64,000 nucleotides of DNA, from the NCBI GenBank assembly GCA_006937955.1, contig SSNP01000004.1:6755329-6819328 (forward strand). Reading direction: 5' to 3'. Source of the DNA: Pachypanchax playfairii. Lineage: Eukaryota > Chordata > Actinopteri > Cyprinodontiformes > Aplocheilidae. A program made the position numbers and the translations under genes. The notes below the pieces were generated by a model, which saw nothing but the letters and a program-made list of their open reading frames with translations, was not told the origin of the DNA and did no database searches. Positions 45,775 through 58,190 of this stretch are shown here, one piece after another; positions within the stretch are counted from its first letter, which is position 1, and each line of letters starts with the position of its first letter.

Positions 45775-46531
45775 GTTCAGTTCAACTCAGCTGTATTTGT
45801 TTTGAAACACAGTGTAATCAGTACAATGCATGAGAATATTGCTAATTTGACCTATCCTAAGATCTCACTGAGCACCTCCAGAGAATTTATTTTTAATTTT
45901 AAATTTATTGTCTATGTATCAAATAACAAAACAACACTGTGTTTTAAACCATAACACAAAACTGTTAAACTTAAAAAACCAAAACCAGGGCAGACTGAAG
46001 TGCAACAACAACAAATAATCACAAAAATTAGGTATTATAATATAAAAACAACAATTTATATAATTTAGAATTAATTGTTTGAATGTGTTTTGGCATCTGG
46101 ATGTGCATGTTGTTTATGGCATCTCTAAAAGCATTCAATCAGCTGATCTGACCAGGATGGAACATAAATATGAAGAAGTTCAGACATGGTGGTTCACATC
46201 CATCAACAGCCTTATGAACATGTAAAATTATTTCAAAATAAACTCTAAAATACACTGGAAGCCAAAACTGGAGTGATTCCAAACAGAATGCTGAACATCT
46301 GTAAGTTAAAGCACAACATGAAGTTGTGCTTTAACAGGATGAGTGGGATTACTGTCTTAATCAGAAAAAAACATGATTTCACCTCAACATTAACCTGAAC
46401 CTCAAGTCTGAGCAGTTTTTACCCCCTTAATTTGTGTTCATTGTTTTCTCAGCTAAACCTGACAGTCATCTGCATAACAATAAAAATGTGTGTTCATTGA
46501 ACTAACTTCATCAGTGCTTTAATCCTGGAGC
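45775..46531 (+). repeat. Degenerate dispersed teleost repeat
   Basis: TTCAACTCAGCTGTATTTGT resembles the widespread fish motif TTCAATTCAGTTTTATTTAT. GAAGCCAAAACTGGAGTGAT (spanning 46260) and GTCATCTGCATAACAATAAA (about 46470) match from memory successive blocks of the same long repeat. It is heavily diverged and noncoding. The element class is unclear. Confidence 0.5.
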
Positions 46532-46878
46532 TTAAAGACCCACTCCGATCATATGTTGAGATGATTTTACCCAAAATCACAAAACTTGTGCTGTTTTCTA
46601 GGAAGGTGTTTCTGCATAGCGGCAGTAGCTCGTTAGCAATTCGCGTAGAGCATTCCCCGTCCCTCCGCGCTCTTTTGAGTTTTCTATGTCACAAATCCAG
46701 TTTTTTTTTAAACCACATTTAAGCATCTGCTACTGATTCACAGTTATTTGAATGCAGAAATACTCAGAAATGCAATTTTGAGCTTGATTTTCTTAAAATA
46801 TGTCCTCTAGCATAAAAAAAATGCCACAAGAATGTTAACAACATGAAAAACAGGATTTTCATCAAAGTGGATCTTTAA
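46532..46878. mobile_element. TTAA-flanked MITE, family D
   Basis: This is a 347-bp element. The left end starts TTAAAGACCCACTCCGAT, and the right end read in reverse starts TTAAAGATCCACTTTGAT, agreeing at 15 of 18 positions. TTAA is on both sides. There is no coding capacity and the interior is unrelated by eye to families A-C. Confidence 0.75.
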
Positions 46879-49800
46879 TGTATTCCTGCAGTTTTCTTTT
46901 TTTTTTTTACCCTTCCCTAGTTTTTACTTTAGACTTAAAATCAGCTGAGTGAAGTTTTGGTTGCAGACTTTTATGCTCAGAAACAAATTCAGGCTTGATT
47001 TAGAAAACAAAACTTAGGAAATATGATCCTAATTCATTATGTTTATCCAACATGAGACTTTAAACTTTTCTTTTTGTTGATTTGTAAAGAAAGCAGCGTG
47101 TGTGAGGCCTTCAGGTTGGAAATGGCTCAACAAATGAAACATACAAAACCCTATTTGCTGTTTTTAAAATCCAGAAAAGCAAAAATAATTTGTCATTGAA
47201 GTCACAAACAGACATAAATTCATTGTGTCTCCACAAAGTCCCAGAGTCTAAATGTTGTTTACCACAAATACGCCTCCATTTATATGTTTCTGCTTACGTG
47301 AGAGCAAAACAAATGAGAAGTAGCATTTTAATAAACGATCTTAACCAAATCTAGAGACAGAATATGAAACGTGCACAACACGAAGTGAGTGCACATAAAG
47401 TAAATTGAAAGTCACAGATAGATATAAATTTATGCAGCGTTTTAAAAACAGAAGTCTGCTTTTTTTTTTTTTTTTTTGAAAAAAAGCTTTCAGCTTGAGT
47501 GACAAATCAACAGTTATCCAGGGACTTCATTAATCAATTTCATTAATTAACAAAAGGTGAGAAAACTTGAGAAAAAAAAAACAACTTGTTAGTCAAAGGG
47601 TTTAGGAAATGTGCCACAGGGACATTTGCTGAATAAACACTGCAATTACTTCACCAGATAAGCTCTTTACACTAGACGGAGGCAAGTTTATTTATTTTAA
47701 TTCCATCTTTTATTCTAATCCAAGCTGAATCAGTTCTAATGAAGTATTTGATGCCAAGAGACAAAGATTTGCAACATCTTCTCATCCAAATCCATAAAAA
47801 GAAACCAAACGATTCCATTGTGCAAGCTGAGCTGATCCCTTAGAGAGGTGTTAGAATAGTTGCATCAATTCACTAGATGGATATGATAATTCCTGTGGGG
47901 GAGAAGCATTGGGTGACAATTAAATATAAACAGAGTCGAGGAAAAAAACCTAAATCCGAGCTTTATGTTAAACAGGGTGAAGATGAGGTTGGCTGTGTAT
48001 TTAAATGCACTCTCAACCTCCTGTAATAAGACATTATGGAGCATCTAATCAGTCAGAAAAACAACATTCTAACATTTTCCCAGCAGGTTTGGGTGACCTG
48101 TGGGGATGCGCCTACCGCTACATTGTGTTTTTCTGGATAATTTGTCATTTATTTCCAAATTCTCTTCATCTTCCTCTTAAAAACAACCTAGATTCTGTTT
48201 TAGGCGACTGCATTTCTATGAGCCGTAATGTGAACATTTTGTCTTCTTTAATGAGCTCATTTAGCAATAATGTTGACTTTTTTACATCCCTCCACTATTC
48301 TACCAGCCAAACTAACAATTAATTAACTCACTGTATCTCTAGTTTTCGGTTGATAAATTGTGATCTTTTTTTATTTAACAAAATGTTGGATAATGAGGCT
48401 CGGGTCGTGTTTCTGCTTCTTCCTTTAACCTTTTCCATGTTTTTCGGGGTAAAGCTGCCAGCTTGACTGCAAAGTTGATTCCCTCTGCAGATAAGTGAAA
48501 ATCCCAGCCTTAAGCATTCTGCCATTGGACTCAGAAACATGGACGCAAACATAGAAAGAAAATGACTAAAAGCTTCTGTGCAGAGACACTTGGTGGTGAA
48601 ATGTAATCCCTAAAAATCTGTGATGAACCACAGAGGCGCGTCTTGCCGTCACAGACACGACTTTTTATCCACATGTGAAAACTTCCCACGTTTACCTGGT
48701 AGCATCAGGAGGAATCCCCTGTCTCATGTTCTCTTTCAAATTTAGAATTATAACAAACCTCTGTGGACCAATTAGCACGACTGTGACCAGACCACTGACT
48801 TTTAATGTGACAACTGCAAACACACAACAAAGTGCGCTCATATGTGAAAGACAACTCTCTAAATTCAATTAAACTCACATTGTTACAGATTTACACAAAC
48901 GCAGCTATATTGTTATTTAAAACTATACAATTAAAAGCCCAAAAAAATCTATTTTGTTTAATTTGTTAACATTTAACTTTCTAGGGTATTAATGTATAGA
49001 AATGTTTTATTTTGACGGGGTCTGAGAAGTCGAGGATTAAAGGCTGGATAACGCAACTCAAATATAAGTCAAACTAAGTGCAGGAACAAAAAGATTTTAG
49101 TGGACTGTTGTTAAATTCAGAACATTTTACAAACTATAGCATGATTAGCTACAGATACAAGTAAAAAGTAAATAAGCTAATTATCAGGTCTTTAGTTTCA
49201 TGTAAGTAAAATGACGTACTTCTCTCCAGCAGTCAGAGTTTGGCTTGTTGGATTTCTGGAAAATTTTTTAAAAATCTGTTTGGGTACACTTCTTTACAGT
49301 GTTTACTTAAATTTGACAAAACTTAAATATTAAATCTGTCAAGAAATGATAAAATGGAAGTTTCCTGTTTAGCTTATTCCTAATAAAACACATGCGTTTA
49401 AAGGGAAACGCACACTCTTATCTTCACACTCAATGGCTTCTGCTCCAAACTAGAGTGACATCAAGCTTTCTGAGATAACAAGGTTTAGGCTCTCCTCCAT
49501 CATCTGATACCATCAGAGGGTATAATTAGACAGGTAATAGAGAGCAGAGATACTCCTTCCTAATGAAAAGAGCTATAACAATGCAAATACCGGCTCTTTG
49601 ATTACTCTGATACCTAAAAGATTGATATTATTTTAACTTTTAAAGTGAAAGAGAGAGAAAGGGGCACCGGAATCTCACAGAATGGTAGATCTAGATGATG
49701 GGATGTAATTTAGAGGAGGAGGAAAGATGCGAGTCTCTCCAGATGAATGAAATGGGTAATAAAATTGGGAATGAGGGCATGATGAGTCTTTGGTTTCTAA

Positions 49801-50641
49801 ACCCATCCACCCACTCATCTCTCCTGAAATCGATTGTCTTTGTCTTGTTCATTGAACCTACTTGATTCTTTCTCTTCACATAGTTTCTACTGCTTCCCTG
49901 ATCTTTTCTCTATGTGATGCTTCTTCTATGCTTGTCTTAAAAGTAGTGAGAAATGAAGGTGTCTGCAGCAAAGACAACAGCAAGAGGGCCCAGTGCTCTG
50001 AAATGAAGGACTTACAAGGTTGGGCGACTGGTTTAAGAGCTTCATCATGTAATAAAATACAATACTTCCACTCAGGGTGTAAACTTGGTCAAGCTGAAAG
50101 AGCTGAGGGATAATAAAGTGTTTTTGTTTCCTTCCAGATGCTAAAACTCAATTTCAAAAGTTTGTTGGTGAAGAAAAACTAAAATGAAAACACTAATGTA
50201 AAGTTAAACCATATTAACTTTATCAGAGAATAAAACAAGGACAAACAAGTCAAACCACTTTGTTAGAAATAAACTTCAAGAAGACATTTAAAACAAATGA
50301 AATAAAAAGTAATTTAATATCTCACATTATTCAGTATAATTGTTGTTCTTGGTCTGTAACTGACAGTAACGAGCTTATATCATAATAGACATTTTGTATG
50401 TGTGTTAACGAGGGTTAAATACTAGGAAGCTCAGCTCGTAAACATCTGTCAGAATAACCAGCATGTGCAGCTGCAGGAATGGAATGCAGCCCTGGCTAAC
50501 ACTCTAGTACCTTCTCTGCCGTTTTAACTCAAATTATCTGCTGTGAAATAGACTTATTAAAGATGAAATGACATCTGAAGGTCACAGTTTAAGACCCAAA
50601 GAAAACTTTGTTTTCATACCTGTAGTTTTCATCAAGGTGTC
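46879..50641. other. Intergenic, no recognisable gene
   Basis: This is AT-rich sequence with a T-run at about 47460. A non-repetitive patch at 49390-49620 has a purine/pyrimidine texture unlike its flanks. Open frames at 48005-48322 and elsewhere show no family features. Confidence 0.5.
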
Positions 50642-51601
50642 TGTGATGGCCAAATCCATGTCCACACAGCAGTAAATGTTGGTAACTCTCATGCACCTTT
50701 TGTTTTAGTTTGTAAGTTGATTTCATTAAATTTATTGGTTAATGATACACTGGTCCTAATTGTAAGTGCACACATTTAGTTGACTACTGTGTTTCACCCA
50801 TTTTGTTGAAGTTAACTTATGTTTTCTCTTACCGGTGCTGAGAGTTCCTCCACTTCCTGCTTCCTGGGAGAGCTTGGACGGGCAAACAGGGTTGAAGGGC
50901 TCAACTCCACTAAATACAGGAGGAGCTAATTGGACCGACCAAACTCCTCCAGGAAGAGGGGATTAATGACTCTCCTTGTTTATTTGCTTATGAGTTTGGT
51001 TACAGATTCAAGTTTGAAGTTATACATTTAGGTTTACATGTTTATGTTATTTAGTTTCATTAACAACTCAACTGTACTGATTAGTTTGTTTGTTTTGTAG
51101 TTAGTAAATGTTTGTCTAGTTACCCCTATCTGTTTCATCTGGTCTGATCAGCCAGTGTATATATACCCCTGTGTGTCTTTGTTTGTTAGGTCAGTTATGT
51201 TGTTTAGTCCAGGGGTGCCCAAAGTCAGGCCTCGAGGGCCACTATCCTGCATGTTTTAGATGTTTTCCTGCTTCAACACACCTGATTCCAATCTGCAACA
51301 TCTCAGCAAGTCCAGCAGAAGCCTGTTAACGACTCATTCATCTGCATCAGGTGTGTTGAAGCAGAGGAACATCTAAAACATGCAGGATAGTGGCCCTTGA
51401 GGACTGGAGTTGGACACCCCTGGTTTAGTCAGTTGAGAAGTTAAGTTAACCATTTGTTTGAGTTCCATTTTTGATTAGTTGACCTCATTTATGAGCTCAA
51501 GTTATTTTTATTATATTTTGGGGGAAAGGAAAAATAAAAGAACATCCCCTTTTTTGAAGAACCTCTGTGCTTCCTCCACTCATTTAACTCGGTCCATCAC
51601 A
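50642..51601 (+). mobile_element. Solo LTR with perfect 5-bp target duplication
   Basis: The element begins TGTGATGG and ends CCATCACA, an exact 8-bp TG...CA inverted pair as expected for LTR ends. It is flanked by GTGTC at 50637-50641 and again at 51602-51606. It has a TATATATA box at 51158-51165 and AATAAA at 51533-51538 in the correct order for promoter and polyadenylation in one LTR. Subtracting the nested MITE and its duplication leaves about 739 bp. No internal region or second LTR is adjacent, so this is a solo LTR left by recombination. The retrotransposon family cannot be named from the LTR alone. Confidence 0.85.
51210..51422. mobile_element. hAT-type palindromic MITE nested in the solo LTR
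   Basis: This is a 213-bp element with ends CAGGGGTGCCCAA and TTGGACACCCCTG. It is flanked by perfect 8-bp duplications GTTTAGTC at 51202-51209 and 51423-51430. The arms AACACACCTGATT and ATCAGGTGTGTTGAAGC are inverted, so the whole element can fold into a long hairpin. It lies about 45 bp downstream of the LTR TATA box and must postdate the LTR insertion. Confidence 0.92.
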
Positions 51602-51606
51602 GTGTC

Positions 51607-53030
51607 ACAGTTTTGCTTTGTGTTTGTTCTTTTCAGTGTTTGCCTCTAGTGTTCTTTACCCCTCAGCTTTCCTCTACTCATTACTCACACCTGCCCTGCA
51701 TCCATTAATTAGCCCAGCTGCTCTCACTCAGTAATTACCTTACCTTGTACATATACTACCAACTCCCAATGATGCTGAACAGGAAAAAGGAGGTACATGT
51801 GATGACTGACTATATATACTCCCCTGTTTCTTCTATTCATTATCAGATCACAAGCTCATATCACATGCATTTGTAGCTGTTTGCAAAGAGTTTTCATGAA
51901 AGGATTTCTAGGAAGCCTTAAAATGTCTGTGGGCTTCTGTATTTTCTAGCATCAGACCCAGAGCGTCTCTGACATGTTCCTTGAACTCTAAAATTCTTAC
52001 GACAAATGTTCCGTCATCTTGACGGCTCCTTGGTTTAGTTTCTGGGTGTCAAAGTGGAAGAAATGAGACAACTTTGGTGACCAATTTAAGAATGAAATGA
52101 GGGTAAAATGTGAACAAACGCCGACATAATAAAGTTTGTGATAAAACAGCAGAAAGGTCATTAAGGTCACGTACCCCATATGATCAGTTTTAAATGGATC
52201 AGGTATGTACTGGTTCAATGTGATTCCAGATGTGTGTTAGTCATTCATCATTTTTTTAACAGTTTTGTAAATTTCTGTAATTTCGACTATAAAATAAAAT
52301 GTTATACATAAAAAGAAACAGAAGCTCCTGATGCTGCACTTCCAATCGGTTTGCATAACAAACTGAAAGTATTAAGATCCATAGTGACTTCACATCCATC
52401 TATTTGTTTCTGCCTTCCATGAACAAGTTATGCTTCACAGGAAGTTCATGTTTTATTAAACAGGTTCAGTTGGTGGAAAATTGTTTGTAATGTTTTGGCA
52501 TAAGCTCAACACATTGCTGCCATGGTAACAGGAAAAGAGCAAATTAATGTATGATGTCATTTTATACAAAGCAAATACCCTCCAGCCTTAACCCATCCAG
52601 GAGATAAGAGATATCAGTGGGAACATTTGTTTGTGTATATTTATTGTTTGCCCTGGTGGGAAGCTAACCTCTTTCACCATGTAGAAAATCTCACTTTTTC
52701 TCAGCAGAATGATCCGATCTTTGTTATATTAACTCTGACACTGAAGTCCATCTTTCAAACAATAAGAGAAAAGACTCAGTTCTGTTTAAACTGTCTGTTG
52801 TTTCAGTGCAATCGACACATTACATACATTTTTATTTGAAATATACCGCTTTGTGCTTTGTGTAACAGAAACCTCAGAAAAATCGTTTTTAATGGAAGGG
52901 CATCTTTAAACAAGAAGAAACAAGATGTCAATTATTAATCTGTTTTAAGAATCTGAAATACAGACTAGAATCCAGGTGACTATGTGAAACTTAAAGCTTT
53001 TTTAAAAAGCTGACGGAGGAATAAAAATAA
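51607..53030. other. Intergenic with a possible further LTR-like stretch
   Basis: The segment 51640-51860 has a TATATATACTCCCC motif and pyrimidine-rich composition reminiscent of an LTR, but I cannot define ends. A 45-base fragment of family A lies at 52865-52909. The rest shows no gene. Confidence 0.35.
52865..52909 (+). mobile_element. Terminal fragment of family A TTAA element
   Basis: ACAGAAACCTCAGAAAAATC, then TTTTTAATGGAAGGGCATCTTTAA, is nearly identical to the right end of copy 1 (4227-4271). Only about 45 bases are recognisable, so it is a relic terminus. Confidence 0.7.
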
Positions 53031-53640
53031 ATGATTCAAATCCCCAATCTGGGGTGAAACAAAAACTACAGGGAGCACAAAATTAACTAAACAGGAACCA
53101 AGACTTGGAACACATCAGACAGGTAATGTTGGGATGTTGAAGGCAGAAACAACTCGAAATGCAAGCAAAAAATTTAACTAAACAAAATAGAAAAAACATG
53201 TAAGAAACCAAAAATATACGCAGAAATGCATGACAGGCAGGAGGACTGAATGCAGGAGAATCAACAAAGAACTTGGATGTAACGAAAGGAATCTGAGAAA
53301 TGAAGGACTATTCAAGTGATGGTGATTCAGGAGCTGATGAAACACAGGTGTGATTAGCAAGGAATGGAGGGAAACGATGAACTTCATTATAGGAATAAAA
53401 ATAATGCAAACTGAAAACCAACTGAAGACAACACACAAAAAAAAAAAACAAAGACAATAATCTGAGAACAAGAAATAACTCAAACCAAAAACAAATAACA
53501 AAAACTCACAGGAAACCGAATGAAAAACAGTCAAATCTGGCTGTATAACAGCTGGGAAGGTGATTAGTGAGCTGATTAACAGATGAGAAACAGGTGTGCA
53601 AAACCAGGGTTACTGAAGAAACTAAACACAGGGAGATATT
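53031..53640. repeat. Probable degenerate dispersed repeat
   Basis: Recurring blocks such as GGAGCTGATGAAACACAGGTGTGATTAG and GAGCTGATTAACAGATGAGAAACAGGTGTG, with acaaaactgaaaacc-type A-rich linkers, resemble from memory a common fish repeat. Limits and class are uncertain. Confidence 0.35.
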
Positions 53641-54144
53641 CCAGAAGATCCTAAGAAAAAAGAACAAATAGGAATAATCTCTAACTGGGGGAATTTCTAC
53701 TCCTCAAAAAATAAATTAAATAATTAAAAGTACTGTCTTTTAAAAATTCTTTAAAAACAAAATGTTGACGTGAAAAAAATGAAGTATGATGAGTAAAACG
53801 ACTACGGGATGAGAAAGGAGACCATTTTTTAACTCGGAAGATTCATCTTGCATTTGGTAACAAACTTTTAAAGCAAAAAAGAAAAAGCAAAAACTCAAAG
53901 AAAAACCAGAACATCCACTAAAAATGTGGAAAACTGAAGTTTAAAAGCAAAGTCTTACAGTGGATCAGTGAGTTAATGAAGGGTTACTGTAGAGCCAGCT
54001 CTTGCAGTAGGCGGGCCAGACGGTGACAACTTGCTGCAGGAGACGCCGCTGCAAACCCATTAGCGTGTCATTCCAGCAAGGGGGCGGGTCAACGCACTAC
54101 CAGTGTTACTTAACTAGCTTTAGATGTTAGCCTAAAGTTTCTGC

Positions 54145-54375
54145 ATGCAGGAGGAAAAAGACAAACAGCCCTTCACTAAAGGCGTCAGGAAGGAGCTTGA
54201 TGCAACACATTCAGCGTGTAAAATCTGCAAATACTTCAGGAACATTTCAAATGCCCAAGCCAACATTTTACACTATCACCTGGAGCTGATGGAAGGTCAG
54301 CAGGATGAGCAGAAGCTCCACTACCTCACTAAACTTCAGCCATCCCAGTCCAAGTGTAGAGATGTGTCATATTTT
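54145..54375 (+). pseudogene. Possible BED-type zinc-finger fragment of a hAT transposase
   Basis: The open frame from 54145 contains ACKICKYFRNISNAQANILH followed by YHLEL. This resembles a BED finger (C-x2-C, a spacer with an N-x-x-x-L, then HxHL) of ZBED/hAT transposases. The final zinc ligand is not clear and nothing recognisable follows. A family A element starts at 54379, right after the conserved-looking part. This is a weak similarity judged by eye. Confidence 0.3.
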
Positions 54376-54378
54376 ACA

Positions 54379-54958
54379 TTAAAGAGGCCATTCCATTAAT
54401 AACAGTCTTTCTGAGGTTTCTGTTGAATATTTTAGCTCCACAGGTGTTCTTACCTTCATAGTGGGTGTGAAAACAGGTCAACAACTTCTCTTTCAGTTTT
54501 AATCTCTCAAACTACGCAGGTGGCGATAAAACACGAGTTCTCCCGAGTCCGAACGGCCTGTATCTGTTACTTCACAACTCCTTTGTTCGTTAGTATTCAT
54601 CAGCTCCCGTAGTTGAAACCACACCTAGCATGCTGCTGGCTAAAAGCTGTAGCATAAGACGTAGCAAACAGGAAGACACGACGCCTGACGTTGCTATGCG
54701 CAGCGGGGCAGGAAACAGTATTCTTTTCTCTCATAGGCTAGATTGTTAGCCAATCAGAGTCCAGCAAATTCGAATAATGAATGTGAAAGAGCTGCTGCCG
54801 AAGCCTGTCGGAAGGAGCCGGAACCACCCGAATTTTAACGCAGACAGATTGAAAGGTCTGTTAGTAAGTGTTTCCTGACGTTTTTTAGATATAAAATGTT
54901 TCTTATTACAGGTAAATAACCACAAAGTCCTGAAATTAGTATGAAATGGCCTCTTTAA
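54379..54958 (-). mobile_element. TTAA-flanked element, family A, copy 2
   Basis: This 580-bp element is bounded by TTAA and aligns in reverse with copy 1 through blocks such as CACAGGTGTTCTTACCTTCA, GCTGTAGCATAAGACGTAGC and CAGACAGATTGAAAGGTCTG. It has the same orientation as copy 3, 3.8 kb downstream. The short MKQ-type open frame of copy 1 is broken here. Confidence 0.85.
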
Positions 54959-57900
54959 ATTAAATGGGTTTTGCCTTTTCACCTGTACAAACTTAATTTG
55001 GAGACAAAAGTTGTCTATGATGCAGTAACTTTTAGTGCAGCTTCTTTTATGTTGTCTTATAACTTATAACTATATTGAACATGCCGCATTATTTAAGGTA
55101 GCCATTTATTACCATAGATAAGATTAAAGAATTCACTGACATGTAATATTTATAGTCATTATCTTCAAAAAGTGTTTGTTGTTACTGGAACTGACTTGAT
55201 GTTAAAACCTTTGTGTGATTTAAACAAACTTTATTTTATTTTGTCACCATCACAGCAAAAAAAAAAAATCTAGATAAATTTATGGTGCCAAAAGAGTCCG
55301 AGCCGGTTCTGGGTTACTGTTTATGAATGACATTGTGACTATAACGTCGAGATTATTAACCTGCTGTGAAGCAAAAGAAGTTTTATTCCAATATTACTGT
55401 TACTGAGAAATGTTTTTACTGCAGAACTGAAGACTGTCTGGTCGCCTCAGAGGAAGGTCTGCCTCACGGAGAAAATGACAAGTTTCCAAACCATTAAGAA
55501 AGGTTGGACCCCATTTGGCGGGGTCCTCAAAGTACAACAACAAGTATGTGCGTCAGCAGAGTGGAGGTGGAATTAAAAAGGGAATTCAAAGACGAGATAT
55601 CACAACAAAAGAAGAAGAAGAGGCTGAGAGAACACCGAGATAAATCTCTCTGTGGGAGAAAAGCTGTGGGCTCAGTTGGGACGACATTAAATTCTAATGA
55701 CAAAGCTGCCTGGAGGTATTTATTGTATTTGCATGCATCGTTCGCAGGAAAGAGATAAACTCTGATAGAGTAGCTGCTGACCTCCAGTTTTTGTTTCTAA
55801 AAAACTCGTTGCACATGTCAGAATAAAAGCAAGTAAAAAAAAAAAATGTTTATCTTTTCTGCCTTTTTAGAAATACGTCTGAAAAAATAAAATGATAATG
55901 TAAAACCCAATAAATGGAACATCTGTAAATATCCTCATAAATCCAGGTTTTTCCGTTTTTACTTTTTTAGGTTTTATTAGGGTTTGAACTGAGGAACTGG
56001 CTCAGTTTGAATAAGGTACAGCAAAACAATGCGCTTGATTTCAAATCAACTTCTCTTTAATATGTGACTGATTCTGATCCTGCTTCCTAATACTACCTCT
56101 CAAGACATTGAAAATGGATCAATATGAAGAATTCCTGCTGTCCTGTTTCCACAGATACTCTATTTATTACGTAACTGAAAACTCATACTTGTTGACTTCA
56201 TTTATACAAAGTAAAACAGACAAACAACAACAAAAAAGATCATATAAACTAAATGAAATAAACAAAAATAGGTTAAAAAAAAATCAGCAGTGAACAAAGT
56301 AAAAAAAAAAAGCAGAACTAGAAAACCACTAGATCTGAAAATCTGAAGGTTCCTTCATTTTTTTCCCCTTTGATTGATCTCAATTTGTAAGAATTGTAAC
56401 AATTGAAATCAATCCTTAATCCAGGTTAATCCTTGGTATCATGTAGAACCTATTGGGAACCTACTCTGTATGTTTTTAAGCACCAGGATCATTTATTGTG
56501 GAGTTACATGCAGATATGTTAAAAACAGTTCTATCTGACAATGATGAAGAATCCTTAAAAACATTCCTGGATCCAGACGGAGATCCAGATCACCACAAAA
56601 AAACCTACTTACTTCTTCATCGGGCCATTTCTGACTTTTCCTGAAAATTTGGTCAAAATCCATCCAGAACTTTTTGATTCATCGATAAAATAATCATTCT
56701 TTTGGCTTCCAAAAACCAGCACAAGGAAGACAATAAAAAAAACAAAAAAAAAAAAAACAATTACAAATCTTTTCTTAGAGTCAAATTAGAGTGTTTTGGT
56801 TGATGCATCAGTTTTAAATGTGTTTTAAATTCTCCTTTTCATAGAGAGATCAAACCTTTAATGTGCTCATGAATCCACATAAAACACACTGACTAGATGA
56901 ATTTAAACGTTATAAGATTCTTTTAGCTTTTTAGTTTAATTTTCCCCAAAAATGGAAGGAGTTTTAAAGTTCGTGTATCTGTGACTTTGAAGTCAAATTC
57001 ATTTAAACTTCCATCTTATTGCCAGGGATTTCTCAGATGCTTTATGTTTGATCTAACACAGGTCAATTATTTGTTTTCTCTCCCAAGTTTTTTTTTTTTG
57101 ATTTGGCTCTCTAACCTTCGATTGAACATCAAACACACTGTGGAGGTCACACACATATTGAGTAAGAGCTTTTATTATCCAGCATCGAGGTGCTTCTGAC
57201 AGACCGTAAACAAAGACCGACGACGCTGCTGCCATGTGTGATCTCTGACAATGATTGCATTCGTTTTGGCACGTTTTAATTTCGGCATTGAGACTTTTGT
57301 TTCAAATTGTTATATTAGCAGCAGCATTTTTAAAAATGGGAATATTTTATTAAAAAAAAAAAAATCCTGTAATTTCTTACAAGTATGGACACAGTGGCAT
57401 TAAGTCATGCCTTGAATAAAGAAATACAGGATCCCTTTTGGACAAAAAGGGGAGTTTGAGAGAAATATTTGAAACCAAAGTGCATCATTTAATTAAAAAT
57501 AATCACCAGCAAATTGATCCTCTCAGATTTTTCCCGCCATCAGTGCTGCTGTTCAAACACCCACAAACTGCTGATATGTTGAAGTGATTGTTGTTTTGAT
57601 GGAATGTTGTTGATATTTAATCGTTTTCTGGAAATCCTGAGAATAAGAGGCTCGTCCGTGAGATTTAGATTCTGCAGACATGAGAACGTAACGAAGACCA
57701 GCGTGGGCGGCTGGTCCTCGCCTTGCGCGAGAACAAACACCCCGTGTGCTCTCTTGACCTCAAACTCTTCATCCAATTCATCGCTCCTCCATCATGTCAC
57801 CCAGTTTATTTCCTAAATCTCATCATTTCTCACTCCACTCTTTCTTCTAATCACAACCTTTGTTATGATTCACTAGCATGTCAGTCTGTTAGTGTTAATA

Positions 57901-58190
57901 AATGAAACTGTTTTAAATGCACAACATTCACCACCAGACTAGAAAAAATTGAGAAATTTATTGAATTCCTCCTCCAACAAAGATGGTTTCATCTTTGCGA
58001 CCTGATTCTGGGTGACTTTCTAGAGCAGGACTGTATTTGTAATTTTTCTAAGTTATTAAATTGATGCAATCACAACATTTTATCTGTTACATTTGTTTTA
58101 GTTTTTTTTTACATTCACTCAGCCTTTGACTGCTTTATCATCTAAAGAAAGAATTTGTCCAAGATGGGCACTATTTAATTTCTTCATACC
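54959..58190. other. Intergenic between two family A copies
   Basis: This is AT-rich sequence. The patch 55430-55760 is purine-rich and can be read as an 84-codon Lys/Arg-rich frame without family resemblance. I see no supported gene. Confidence 0.45.

Noticed and set aside
53178..53534. 118-codon hydrophobic minus-strand frame resembling a membrane protein
   Set aside because: It is the antisense reading of an A-rich dispersed repeat; the Phe/Leu richness comes from poly-A on the plus strand.
55504..55758. Lys/Arg-rich 84-codon frame in a purine-rich patch
   Set aside because: Composition-driven, lacks splice or domain support, and has no family resemblance.
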